Below, one piece after another: positions 46,401 through 57,579 of a DNA stretch of 64,000 nt. The DNA lies in NCBI RefSeq assembly GCF_958298935.1, contig NC_084927.1, positions 15,404,001-15,468,000 on the forward strand. The letters run 5' to 3'. Origin of the DNA: Phragmites australis. Its lineage: Eukaryota; Streptophyta; Magnoliopsida; Poales; Poaceae. Numbering within the stretch: position 1 is the first letter of the stretch; every line of letters begins with the position of its first letter. The notes below the pieces were generated by a model. That model had not been told where the DNA came from. It did not search any database and saw only the letters and a program-made list of their open reading frames with translations. The position numbers were made by a program, and so were the translations under genes.

Positions 46401-46816
46401 ATTTCCTCCAGATCAAAGTCAGCATCATCATCCAGATCAAAATCGGGTTCATCATCCATCATAAAATCAGTGTCGCCTTCAACTGCTCCCTCATCATCAC
46501 CATCTACTTGATCAGCAGCGATGTCCTGGTTTGGTTTGCTTGTACGTTGTTCGCCGTGATTGGACCAACATTTGTAATTCTCAACAAAACCTCTCAAGAT
46601 CAAGTGCGATTTGATTACACTTGATTTGTCCCACAATTTCTGGTTCTTGCAGTCAGAACATGGATAGTACATTTCCTTTGTCTTCTTAGTTAAAGCGTCC
46701 TTCTCTGCGGCTTCAATAAAAACAGAGAGTCCTTTGATGTATATTTCTCCATGTCTTGGCGCATCATACATCCATGCTCTGTCCATCTTTAACTTCAACC
46801 ACAAAATTAGATACAT
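43412..46816 (-). pseudogene. CACTA tnp2 transposase
   Basis: The minus frame 46816-44258 is open for 852 codons. It has the transposase-associated N-terminus (DRAWMYDAPRHGEIYIKG, then C/H residues YYPCSDCKN), an acidic region (about 130-155), the TNP2 core (FTLSTDGMNPFGDMSTSHSTW; NLPPWLCMKRKY; GNDIDVFLEPLIED), and DUF4218-like MHVEKNVCDSIIGLLLDIPGKTKD. After stops at 44260-44258 and 44158-44156 the C-terminus continues to a third stop at 43864-43862. The DUF4216-like end then lies in 43860-43412 (AEEYNQFDDVPPFG). Expected length is about 1130 residues. The three stops suggest recent inactivation unless an intron or shorter protein is used. Confidence 0.92.
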
Positions 46817-47387
46817 TAATTAATTAAATAATTTATTTGAAAATCAGAATTAAAAAGATTATTATGATTATAATATGTCTACGCAATTGAATCTACATTA
46901 ACGTAAATTTATGACTCAAAATAATGTGAATTCATTACTCTCTCTCTCTCTCTCCCTCTCCCTCTCCCCTAGATCTAGATCTAGATCTAGAGAAAATATC
47001 CCCATTCATGATGAAACCTCCTAAGGTTAAACATCACATTCTAACTACATTTTTAAAATATAATACTAGAATCATGTGAATCTACACAATTAAATCAATA
47101 TTGCAACAAATTTGAGCTAATTTGATGATCAAAATAGCAAGAACCATGAGCATCTCTGGATCACATTGAAACTCTAATTTAGCCTTAAATCTAAATTTAA
47201 ACTTCAAAAAAAAAATGCAAGCTAGGGATGAGATATACATACCTTATTTGGCTCCTCCAAGGAAATCAAAAACAAAACCTCCCCCCCCCCTATTTTCCAA
47301 ATCGGCCGTCACAGTAAATGCTTACTATTTCGAACAGTAAGTCTGTCTGAATGGAGCTGGCCGAGAAGAAGCAGTATTTATGGAGTA
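46817..47387 (-). other. tnp2 5' region
   Basis: AT-rich upstream of tnp2, with CT and CTAGAT simple repeats (46940-46992) and a poly-C run at 47281-47290. Probably leader and/or intron. Confidence 0.4.
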
Positions 47388-47605
47388 TTTTCACAGGCAG
47401 TCGACTTAATAAACCGCCTGTTAAAAGTAATTTCCACAGACGATTCCTTACGTGGACCGCCTGTGGAAATGGATCGGTCCTCTCCATTTCCACAGGCGGT
47501 TCCTTACGTGGACCGCCTGTGGAAATTACTTTTCACAGGCGGTCCTCGACCGCACGGGGCCGCAGCCACTTTCTCAAGCGGTTTTTCCTACGAACCGCCT
47601 GTACA
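47388..47605. repeat. Right subterminal repeats of CACTA 2
   Basis: About eight copies of TTTCCACAGGCGG / CCGCCTGTGGAAA, at the 5' side of tnp2. A CATAAATAC TATA-like box on the minus strand follows at about 47367-47378. Confidence 0.88.
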
Positions 47606-48790
47606 AATCAATCCTAGGTGTCTCGAAAAATAGGTTTTGTAGTAGTGATTACAAGGTATTTTTCTTACAAAAAAACTCTCACCTATTACAAAGGCTAAGC
47701 TCTCTTCTCTCATTTCCTCTAAAACCCTAGCGTACAAACTCAAATAGCTACCTCAAACCTCTCCTATAGCTCTACCCCTTTATTTATAGGCATAAGGAGG
47801 TTACTTGGCTCTTAAGTTTCATTGTTCCCAAAATACCCCTCAGTTCCAACGGTCTCCTACCTACCACCGAGAAATTTTTGTCCATTTTTCGCTCCGTCCA
47901 TCGAACGGTCGTGGCTTCTTCATGGCATAGCTTTGTCTCGATGCAAGCTATGTGATGATGCCATGTGCACTCCATCCTTCCACGGTTTTGAGGCTAAACC
48001 ACGAAACTGCCTTGCACGCTTCTCAAAGCATGACTCACCACCACTTGCTTACACCTTAAGCAAGCATGCCGATGTCAACGCGTGTACTCTGTCTTGCGAT
48101 CTTGACTGCCAGCAAGTCTCTCCCGCTCCTGATCCCTTGGGCTGTCTTGTCACTTGCACCGACATCCCCTTCGCTTGACTTTGTTAACACGTCATCTTCA
48201 TCCATCTTCTCATGCTTTACTTGTCCACCATATGCACCACCCTTGACTCCACCTCGCCTCCTTGATCATCCGGCACCAAGCACCCCACTTGGTCCCAATC
48301 ATCCCGTCGTCGACAGCCAAGTTGAATACATCACCTTCACAACATAAGAAAAGCAAACATGCATCTCCAAACCATCTCCAGTTAGTCAAAATTAAAATCT
48401 CTGCTAAAGACTCATCCTAAACAAATCATTAACGCTGGATGATCGGGTGTATACTCCTCCTGAGTGTCAGACCATTCAGCGTGTTTAATGCACTGAACCG
48501 ACCATTTTGTAACATCTTTGCAAGAAATTCTCCGGTGAACTCTCTGGCATTAATAGAACTCACCACTGGACCATCCGGTGTATACATTCTCACCAGACTA
48601 CCTATTTGCACCCTCTATGAAAAAATTAGTCTGACGTCCATTTCACCTCATCTTCAGACCATCCGACGTGTACATTCTTGCCATAACCCATATTGCAATC
48701 TCTCTGCAAGAAATAGTCCGGCGTTCACTTCACTTATTTAATCCTGACTTCAACAATTAACCAGAATACTATTCTGGTAGCCCCGACACA

Positions 48791-51697
48791 TGTTTTGTGT
48801 CCAAAATCGGAACACATGGCTTTCCAATGTTTAACATCATAACACAACATTAGATTACAAGTTCTTAAGCATTTATCAAGTAATTACAATTTATAGCAAA
48901 ACAGAGCTAGGAGGAGATAAAAACCAACTCAACTCCAAACCAACAAAACAAACTATGCAGCGGAAACAAACATTAAAGACAACAAAAGATGGATGAAGCC
49001 ATATGCCCTTAAGCAAAAATGCGACCTCCGAGTAGTTGCCTACTCATGTCCGCCACCACCCTCGGCAGGTATGAAGTAGCTAAAGACCAACTCCTCCTCA
49101 CCGATAGCACCAGAAATAGCAGCGTGAGTACAAAGATATTCACAAGACTTAATCTATAATAGACACTTATAAATAGCCCAACTCCAAGGATCATAGATTT
49201 GGATATTAGCAAGAAAAGGCCACATGGTTAAGTAAACTTCATATGCAAAAGCAAATTTGACATAAACATGTGTGAGCATCTATACTTGACCAACATGACA
49301 TCTAACCCATAAGCCTCAACTGAACATATATGTAAATCGAACCATAAGAATAATATATGTAAAGCACCATCTCAACCACCTCAATCTACATTCATAACTC
49401 TACAAGCATGCTCATGACTGAGAACGTGGTATTTCAAAATATTTTTACACCCTGCACGGGGTACTCCTTTACCTACACGACTTGAGGACTATACGACTTG
49501 CATGACCACACAGGTCCATTCAAGAAGGTACTCATGTCAACATTTTCCAATAAACCCTAACTGTTTGATCATGCACCGATAGGTGCAGGAGTCATCTAGA
49601 ACTATTCCCGGAGCAAAATTGATACCCTAACTGGCCTCATGCTTGACACCATTGACCCACACGCCAAAAAGCCACATCTACAAAGCTTATCATTCACATA
49701 TGCGACATATAGTAAGCATGAAAAGTGCTAAAGTCAACTGTAACAATGATCGAGGCTTAAACGATACAAGTAGTCTACGTTGTCCGGGTCTCTCTCCCGA
49801 CTTACCCAGGGAAACTCCACATCTAGGAAGGACAAGCACACTTAACACCACCCACATCTCGTCTCATCCTCACCACTCATCTAACCAATACTATCAACCC
49901 ATCATTATGATCATTGTGCAAGTAATTAAAGCCTATGCTCGCAAACGATGAAACATTTCACCGCTCGACTTCTACCGAGGACCTAAGCACTTGCTAAGCA
50001 TTACGAATGACATTTTAAGTTAGATAACACAATATTAAACCCAAACTACAAGGATACGGATCAACAATTATTCAAGATAGGAAAATTAGTGCATCAACAT
50101 AGGTTCTACCCATCATAAATCCGACATCGACTCAAACTCATACATAATATACATAAAGCGTAATTTATCATATATGACATATATGATCCAAATTAATGGG
50201 AGAAGTATGCTTAGATGTTTGCCTTGCTGCTCGGGTGACCGCCTAATGCTACCCACGCAACACTCGCAAAATTCCAAGAGATTGGCGTCGCCTTCAACCA
50301 TGGACGGGTCACGCGCCGATTCTTCAATCACTAAACAAGAATGCATGCAATGATGGGCATGAATGAAGTATAACAAAGTATGCCATAATATGCATATGAT
50401 GAAATGCCATAAACTATGCTTATAATGCAAGAAAACATATTTTCTTGACAACACTAATCATAACATGAATTGTCCAAGATGTTTCATAATTTTAGGACAT
50501 GTTATTAGTTAACTGTGATCTAATCAAGACAAAATGCATTTAATTAATTAATTAATTATCAAAAGTATTTCCTTGAGTTCTAGTATTTTAACATATAGTT
50601 CATACTCGTATGAGGTAACACAACTGATTTCATAATTTTTGGAGTTCATATGAACCAATTATGAAATTTACAAGCTATCAGAACAAAAGAAAAGGTGTCA
50701 TGAACAGTAACTTCAGAGTCTCCGGATTTTTCTCTGGACTTTCCGGACAATGGAATCTCTAGAAAATTCTCTGGAAACTCTGGATTTATCTGGACCCTTC
50801 GGATTTTATCTATACTTTTTGGATTTCTGCAGAAAGCAGTTCTTGGCGGGGAAAAATTGCCGATTTGATTTGCGAGCCTCTCGCACCAAAGGGGAACATG
50901 TTTGAGAGAGTTTATAGAGACTAGAATTAATTTAATAACCTAGCAACTCGATTCCTAACTCAAATGTCAAATGTTACTTGAATCCTCTAAATTGCTTCGA
51001 AGCTCAAGAATTCAAGAACTTCAGAACCCTACCTCAAAATTTGAAATCAAACCATCTAAACAGTGGATTCTTGCCATGGATGTCTAGGGAACTTACGCAA
51101 GGATCCTTGCTGAGGTTGGTGTTCGTCGGATGACGAAGAAAACAGAGGAAATCGCTTGGGGAAAAGGAAGAACGCTGGTTCTCCTCGTTCTTCAACTAAG
51201 AACACCAAAGACATTAAAAGCAGCTCGAATCCATTGGGAAAATGAAAATGAATTGGATGGATGGGAAGCTCATGAGCTAGGGAATGTGTGGATAGCACAT
51301 GCATACTTCGGCTTCGATTCTTGAGGGAGAAGTCTGAGGGAGAAGAGAGAGCTTAAGAGGGGAGTGAGAGGGGGAGCTTCTCTCCTTGTCTTGGCCAGTT
51401 GAGGGAGAGAGGGAGCACGGGAGTGTAGTTAGGGGGGGGGGGGAGAGAGAGTGGGCTGCTACCCAAGTGGAGAGAAGGAGAGAGTGGTTGGCCCACTCCA
51501 GTGAGGCCTACGTACTAGAGAAAGAGTCTATTTTAACTACGAATTCTATTCTTTTCTCTCGTGATTTTCTTTCTTTCATTCATTTGACTCAAAAGGAAGT
51601 GCTCCAGCATTCAAAAATGAAATTACATAAAATTAAGTATAATGCTTAAGAATTATGATTAAGCTTAATTACATGATTACAGATTTAGGACGTGACA
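48791..51697 (-). repeat. Long LTR-like repeat, probable gypsy LTR
   Basis: On the minus strand it begins TGTCACGTCCTAAATC (51697) and ends ...GACACAAAACA (48791), TG...CA. The TGTCACG start and the phase of features resemble gypsy (Tekay/Del type) LTRs I recall from grasses. Part of it (49267-50801) recurs at 62450-64000. It carries no protein domain. It directly abuts the SIRE LTR at 48788, and the 5-bp flanks do not match. Confidence 0.5.
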
Positions 51698-52290
51698 AGA
51701 GGGCACATTGGTCGTTTGAGGTAGGACTGTAAGTTGTGAGGAAGGGAAAGTACCTATGTTGCACTTAGTAGAGTTGATGTTATAATCATTTCATAAGGCA
51801 TGTTAAGTTTATAGGCAGTACATGAATATTTTAGAATGATCGTATACCGTACATGCCATCATGTCTGTTGTAAGTCCAATTAAAATTGCCATGTTCAACC
51901 ATCCTTTTTTGATAATTCCGCATATCAAAATATCTCAAAAATATCAAATGGAGACGAACTTTTAAATACTTTGAAAACACCAAATGGCGACGAACGGACA
52001 TTCTAACTCTGGTGCAAACCGAATTGAACATGATGAAACCCTAAACTCAGCATCTAACAAACCCTAGGAAGATTTCGCCCATCCAATGAGCAATATGAAG
52101 ATGTAGCCCTGTGATTGGGCGAGACAAGGTGTCACCCGTTAGATGGCGGCATTTTCCGCGCCATGTCATGCGGCCGCCACGCTGGCCTGCCATGTTAAGG
52201 TGTCACCTGCTGGAAGTTGTCGCCTTTCTAACGGACAATATAGGTTAGAGTTGCAATTTTTTAAAACAAAAGTGTAGTTTTGCAAATATC
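51698..52290. other. Intergenic upstream of aldo-keto reductase copy 2
   Basis: No gene or recognised repeat. Confidence 0.4.
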
Positions 52291-52296
52291 AAAAAT

Positions 52297-52548
52297 ATAT
52301 TCTCTCCGTTTTTAAATACTTAATGCTTTGGCTAAAATCCAATCAAACTTTAAAACTTTGACCGTTAATAGCTTTTAAAATATAGTTATAATATCTAATA
52401 AAAATATAATATTGTTAAAGTATTTTTTAAGATAAATTTACACCTATAATTTTTATATTTTCAAACTAAATATTTAAAAATATTGATGGTTAAAATTTTA
52501 AAAGTCTGATCAAATCTTGATCAAAATGTGAAGTATTTAAAAGTATCT
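52297..52548. mobile_element. Stowaway-like MITE
   Basis: AT-rich 250-bp block with inverted ends: CTCTCCGTTTTTAAATACTT at the left and, at the right, AAGTATTTAAAAGTATC, whose complement matches. The CTCCGTTTTTAAATA start is the common Stowaway style. It ends about 125 bases before the TATA box of the reductase gene and has no counterpart upstream of copy 1. Confidence 0.65.
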
Positions 52549-52641
52549 ATAAGAAAATTCTCATGTTGATGACCCACTGCCCAAGCTTACATGTTGTCGT
52601 CTGTGACGTAAGCTCTTACATTTTTACTCTCACGTATGCGG

Positions 52642-52648
52642 TGACGTC
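52642..52648 (+). promoter_or_regulatory. TGACGTC element upstream of aldo-keto reductase copy 2
   Basis: Same motif and position as in copy 1 (28214-28220), 25 bases before the TATA box. TGACG motifs bind TGA-type bZIP factors and are often linked to xenobiotic or stress response; the role here is inferred. Confidence 0.45.
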
Positions 52649-52672
52649 CATGCTACTGCCCACTCGACACTC

Positions 52673-52678
52673 TATATA
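52673..52678 (+). promoter_or_regulatory. TATA box of aldo-keto reductase copy 2
   Basis: CTCTATATAGCTC, 92 bases before the ATG at 52770. Confidence 0.6.
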
Positions 52679-52769
52679 GCTCGGAGCCTCGGACAGCTCT
52701 CCAAGGAAAGACCATACTGCGGACCGGCCGCTTCCAAGAACAGCTGCGAGCATCTCGCCTCGGCCGGCC

Positions 52770-55445
52770 ATGTTTGCCGCTCCGGTGTCTGTGCCCCGCA
52801 TGAAGCTGGGCTCGCAGGGGCTGGAGGTCTCCGCGCAGGGCCTCGGCTGCATGGGCATGTCCGCCTTCTACGGCCCGCCAAAGCCCGAGCCCGACATGAT
52901 TGCGCTCATCCACCACGCCATCGCCGCTGGCGTCACCCTGCTCGACACCTCCGACATGTACGGCCCCCACACCAACGAGATCCTCGTCGGCAAGGTCAGT
53001 TGGAATTTGAGTGCAAAGGATTTTGCTCGGTTTATTTGGCTTTTACGCACTGAAGGTGTTCGATGTAATGCTTTGGAGCAGGCACTGCAAGGCGGGGTGA
53101 GGGAGAAGGTGGAGCTGGCCACCAAGTTTGGCATCTTGTTCGCCGACGGCAAGCCGGAGATCCGCGGCGACCCGGCGTACGTGCGGGCGGCGTGCGAGGG
53201 CAGCCTCAAGCGGCTCGGCGTCGATTGCGTCGACGTCTACTACCAGCACCGCATCGACAAGAGGGTGCCCATCGAGGTCACGGTTAGTGTCTGCTATCCC
53301 TTTTGACTGCTTGATTTCCCCCCTGTTTATATTCATTTCCTTTGGGGGACTGCTCTGTGTTTGTTAAATGTGGATTGTGAATGCTAGCATACAAGTGAAG
53401 GTTGGTAGTGAGGGTGAAGTTCTGATTAGAAAGCGAAAGTGATGTCGGTTGGTAGAGGCTGGTTTGTTGAGGGGTTTGTGTCTCAAAATGGTTATCTCTT
53501 TTTGTGAGGCTGCCAGATTATACCATTTGTTCCTGTCCATTCTGTACTATCAGCCTATCACACTATCTCATAGTGAAAAAGTACGAGTTCAGTGAGGGTT
53601 CATTGCTCTGATTTTTACTTGTCTTATAGATTTTTTCCTTGCTGCAACTTATGCTCACGTAGTTGTAAGGATGTGCACTATTTGGACAGTCTCTTCAGAC
53701 ACTGGAGTTTGAATCCATGCAATTAATTAGATCAAAAGCAGGTTTGGGGAAATTGTTAAAAAGAATCAGGCAAAATAAAGGCTAATTTGGAGTCCAGGAT
53801 TGGCCAAGTCAACTTGAGAAATGCTTGGCATTGATAAATCTTACATTGACATTTGCATTTAGGGACTTCCTTGCTCTTTCGAAAGTCATGAAGCATCTCT
53901 ATTTATTTAGTAAACTTCAGAAAACTACAGATAGATTAGCAAAGATGACTTTCTCTTTTATAATCTGTATAAAACAAGGAATCCCAACCATCTTTAATTT
54001 ACCGACCAACAAAAAACGCATAATGGATCCATCTTGTGAGATTTGGCAAGGACAAAAACAAATATATGAACCAAAAATAGATAAGGAGTGGTCTAAATAT
54101 TAGTGGAGATAAAAAGGATCTAGTGTAGAAGATGGCTTCTGTTACCAGTAACTTTTAGGAGCTTGTATGAGGTACCATTGCATACACCAGCAATTGGGTC
54201 AATGATTTCATACATTTTGAACCATGCATGTTACTGTCATTTGCAAATGAATTCTGTTCCTACTACACCTTCTGTTCCATGGACTTCTCTTTTTTCAGAT
54301 TCCTGAGTTTACTTTTGTGTTGCAGATTGGTGAACTCAAGAATCTGGTTGAAGAAGGAAAGATAAAGTACATCGGATTATCTGAAGCATCTGCATCAACA
54401 ATCAGAAGAGCTCATGCAGTCCATCCTATAACCGCAGTTCAACTGGAGTGGTCATTATGGTCTAGAGATGTGGAAGAAGATATAATTCCTACTTGCAGGT
54501 ATTTGACAAACACAACACTTGTTCAGTAAAAAACTAAGAAGCTTAATTTTCTGAATTATCTTGTTGCTGTGACAATTTCAGAGAACTTGGAATTGGAATT
54601 GTGGCTTACAGTCCATTAGGACGAGGGTTCTTCTCCAGTGGGCCAAAACTTGTTGACTCACTATCAGAGCAGGACTTCCGCAAGGTGAATTCCCACAGCT
54701 ACTACCTATGGAATATTGCTTGTATTTTGTAGAGTTAATTCATCATTATTCTTTGGTTCTAAAACTTTGTAGTACTTGGAGGTATTTCGCAAAAGATACG
54801 GAAGAAGTACCCCACTAAATTCCTGCATTACAAACATGGTCTAAATATGCATCGCTACATAGTACACTTATCCTTGTTATGCTTTTTTTGCCATTTCATT
54901 GACGGTAGAGACCCTTCTGTGTTGTGGTCATCTATTTACTGTATATGGTGGTCTTATCCGTCTATTCCAAGAAAAAAGAATTTGATTGGAGTATGCTAAT
55001 CTATTTATGGTTATAATGGTCTCATCCTTGATCCATCGATTCCAAGAACAAGAGTTACAAATACGATTACTTGCCTCTTTTTAATGAGAACTTCATACTT
55101 TTGCAGCATATGCCTAGATTTCAACCTGAGAATCTTAACAAGAACGCCCAGATATTTGAGCGTGTCAACGCAATGGCGACAAGAAAAGGATGCACACCAT
55201 CACAACTTGCATTAGCTTGGGTTCACCATCAGGGAAGCGACGTTTGCCCCATACCTGGCACAACAAAAATTGAGAATTTCAACCAGAATGTAGGAGCATT
55301 GTCTGTGAAGCTCACACCAGATGAGATGGCTGAACTAGAGTCGTACGCTGCTGCAGGTGATGTGCAGGGTGACCGATATCCTCAAATGGCCAACACTTGG
55401 AAGGATTCCGAGACCCCTCCATTGTCATCTTGGAAATCCGAGTAG
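52770..55445 (+). CDS. Aldo-keto reductase, copy 2 (five exons)
   Basis: Same family and exon pattern as copy 1 (28340-30344). Exons: 52770-52994, 53082-53282, 54326-54498, 54582-54684, 55107-55445 (stop TAG). Predicted protein 346 residues, one longer than copy 1 because of ILFADGK in exon 2. Tetrad D59, Y64 (DTSDMYG), K90 (ATKFG), H131 (YYQHR) is intact, as is [13 protein letters not shown]. Exons 1, 3, 4 and 5 have the same length in both copies. The second intron is 1043 bp against 441 in copy 1, because of extra sequence at about 53720-54210. Coding identity to copy 1 is high, indicating a recent duplication. Confidence 0.94.
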
Positions 55446-55662
55446 CCGATTCAGTATCTTCAACTGTGTCCACTGTCCCCGTTCCAAATAGTGGACAAAA
55501 GAAGATGCTCAGTGTCCATCAGATATGCTCGTGTTGTTGGAAATGACGATGTGTGTTAGCGTGAATTATATGCCTCGTTGTTTATGTGTGCGCTTAAAAG
55601 TTAAAACCACTGTGCGATGAATAAGCTTGTGCACTGTATGATGAGTATTCAGCATAATAGTA

Positions 55663-55668
55663 AATAAA
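55663..55668 (+). terminator. Poly(A) signal of aldo-keto reductase copy 2
   Basis: AATAAA about 218 bases after the stop, matching copy 1. Confidence 0.6.
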
Positions 55669-55739
55669 GTTTCCAAATATACAAAAGTGTGATAGTAATG
55701 CATTGGCTGAAACTAGGTAATGATCTTATATACTCTATT

Positions 55740-56280
55740 TTATACACAGTAAAATTAGGGTGTCAATGGTACTAAATGGGGGGTGGTCCTTGGAGAAAAT
55801 TCTAATGCGGGCACAGTATACCCCAAGAAACAAAATCTCTTACCTTCCCATGGTAGTGTCAAAGCGTTCATTTGGTTTTGAGGAAAGCTTTGTTCTTTAA
55901 AAGAAAACTGAGAAGAAAACAACGAGTTTACTAGATCACCATGTTTTGAGGTGCAATAGCAATTTCAGGTAAATCAAGGCCGGAACATGAAGCGAGCATA
56001 TAAACTTATTGGTTGAAGCCATGTGCATACATGCACTTTGGAGGACCGGGGAACTTTGGAGAGTCTAGAGCCTTATTTATAGTTAAGGAAGAGGGCATCT
56101 TATTCCATAGCTGCTAACGTACAAATGACAAATGTTTTCCAAAAGCTGTAGGAACCAAGATAATCTCGATCGAATGGTTGCCTCATCTCTAGTTATACGT
56201 ACTCCACCAATTACGCTTGTATCGACAGGCGATTAAGAGAATGATGGCCTTCGTGAGTCACCAATAGATGCATCCATACC
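55740..56280. other. Intergenic
   Basis: No gene recognised downstream of reductase copy 2. Similarity to the copy 1 downstream ends where the short LTR element was inserted there. Confidence 0.4.
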
Positions 56281-56289
56281 ACCAAAATA

Positions 56290-56690
56290 TCAGGTTTTGG
56301 GACCAGTTCCACGGGCCTAGGAGTCTTCTTCATTCACTACCCCAGCTCAGGACATTCTGCCATACTCATCAAAGCCCAGGCCTTGGATGCAGAAACAAAT
56401 GCTGTTTGCAACTGGCCGCCATGGCGGTCCAGGCTCTCAACGGCGGCGACGCTACAAGCAGACCATTGCCACGACGCTACAAGCTCAACACCCCATGGCC
56501 AAACCAGAACATTGGAGACTACGGCCTCTCATTGCAGCAATTCTCTCGACCAACTCGGCTCGATGTCACGACGTGATCAAAATAGGAAGAAGCATCAACA
56601 AGATAGCGCATAAGCTGGCCACAAAAGGCCCATCAGACAGTACCTTGACTGCAGTGCCAATTCACTTGCAATACTCCAAGTCACCACAGC
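56290..56690 (+). pseudogene. RNase H-like (RVT_3 type) fragment
   Basis: Frames in sequence read GTSSTGLGVFFIHYPSSG and ILIKAQALDAETNAVCNW (about 56300-56410), then HWRLRPLIAAILSTNSARCHDVIKIGRSINKIAHKLA (about 56505-56620) in another frame. The N-terminal strand, A-rich helix and late His region (NKIAHKLA) are the pattern of plant RNase H-like proteins found alone or with LINE-type reverse transcriptases. Frame breaks and a missing middle part indicate debris. Confidence 0.6.
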
Positions 56691-56769
56691 TCGTGCCCAG
56701 TGCAGCAAGCGTTGCAAAACTCTCAATGGGGGGAACTTCTCCCTTATCTTTAAACCTATGAGTCCCCAA

Positions 56770-57575
56770 AAAAATGTTCCTATAATTTTGTGAACAAAAT
56801 ACAGATATATGTTTTTCTTTGTATTTGTAGTTTCATTTTCGAGAGGGAATTTGTGGTTTGCTTTACAAATATAAATAGGGTTACGGCGGTTCCGTCTGGG
56901 TGGCACATAGGCTGTTTTCTCTCCTGGTTCATGTTCAACGCTCGATCAGAGTGAGTACCATTGTTACATATTATATGTAAAATCTTTTTTCAGAACATGC
57001 TCCTGTAAATGTTTTCCTTAACTTAATTCCATCACAAAATGAGGTTAAGATGCGTACAGTGTCGGGAGGTTCGCAGTGGAAGGTTGACATCAGCGTTTTC
57101 CATGTGCTAGAAGAGATTGCACATAGCAACTTGCAATAATATTTTGAAAGATCAACTTGCAACAATGTTAGAGCTTATCCCAATTACTCAATTAGATTCA
57201 ATAGAACCTCAAGGTACGGTTCATGGTTACCAGATTCAAGGTTCACTGGATTCGGGATTTTGATTGACAGTTCGCCATTTGCTCCATCTTGTAAAAGTAG
57301 GGTTCGCTGAGAGGTATATCTTCTTAATTCTTTGAATCCGAGATGAGATTCACGAATCAAAGACAATAATGCAAATATATAGGAGATAACACATACCTCT
57401 TGTAGTAATGTAGGTGTAGGGTCCTGCCACCATAGAGAAAATAACCACATGTACATGAAGACCCAAATTCAATAACCAAAAAAAGTACAAGTAACGAATG
57501 AAACAACCGGAGATGAGATGTTGGGCTGGCCCAATCAGCCCACTACTTCTCATATACTGTAGCATCTAGGTCTTT
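56770..57575. other. Intergenic
   Basis: No gene recognised. CAACTTGCAA words at 57128-57160 recall the 35.2-35.6 kb region. Confidence 0.4.
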
Positions 57576-57579
57576 AGGT

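Larger units (their letters stand above)
36206..47647 (-). mobile_element. CACTA (En/Spm) element 2, full length 11.4 kb
   Basis: Ends are CACTACTAGAGAA at 36206 and, on the other strand, CACTACTACAAAA ending at 47647. The 3-bp target duplication ATT is at 36203-36205 and 47648-47650. Subterminal repeats with the core CCACAGGCGG lie at both ends and also internally. It encodes tnp2 (46816-43412) and an ORF1/Ulp1-like protein (40221-36594), both minus strand, in the order typical of En/Spm. Several premature stops suggest it is now non-autonomous. Confidence 0.95.
35625..48788 (-). repeat. SIRE-type copia solo LTR, split by CACTA 2
   Basis: On the minus strand the LTR starts TGTCGGGGCTACCAG at 48788, runs through a CACCGGA/TCCGGTG region (48720-48430), a TATA-like CCTATAAATAAAGG (about 47779-47792), is interrupted at 47647-36206 by CACTA 2, and ends with CGCCTATTCACCCCTCTCTAG...GGTCCTATA at 35625. 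Without the insertion it is about 1.7 kb. No internal copia sequence is attached, so it is a solo LTR. A 31-bp tandem duplication sits at 35955-36016. No clear target duplication was found. Confidence 0.65.

Noticed and set aside
45612..46511. Plus-strand frames of 178 and 120 codons
   Set aside because: Antisense to the well-supported tnp2 frame and composed of its mirrored codon bias.
50113..50454. 113-codon minus frame repeated identically at 63312-63653
   Set aside because: It lies inside an LTR-like repeat, has no family resemblance, and its identity simply follows from the identical repeat segment.
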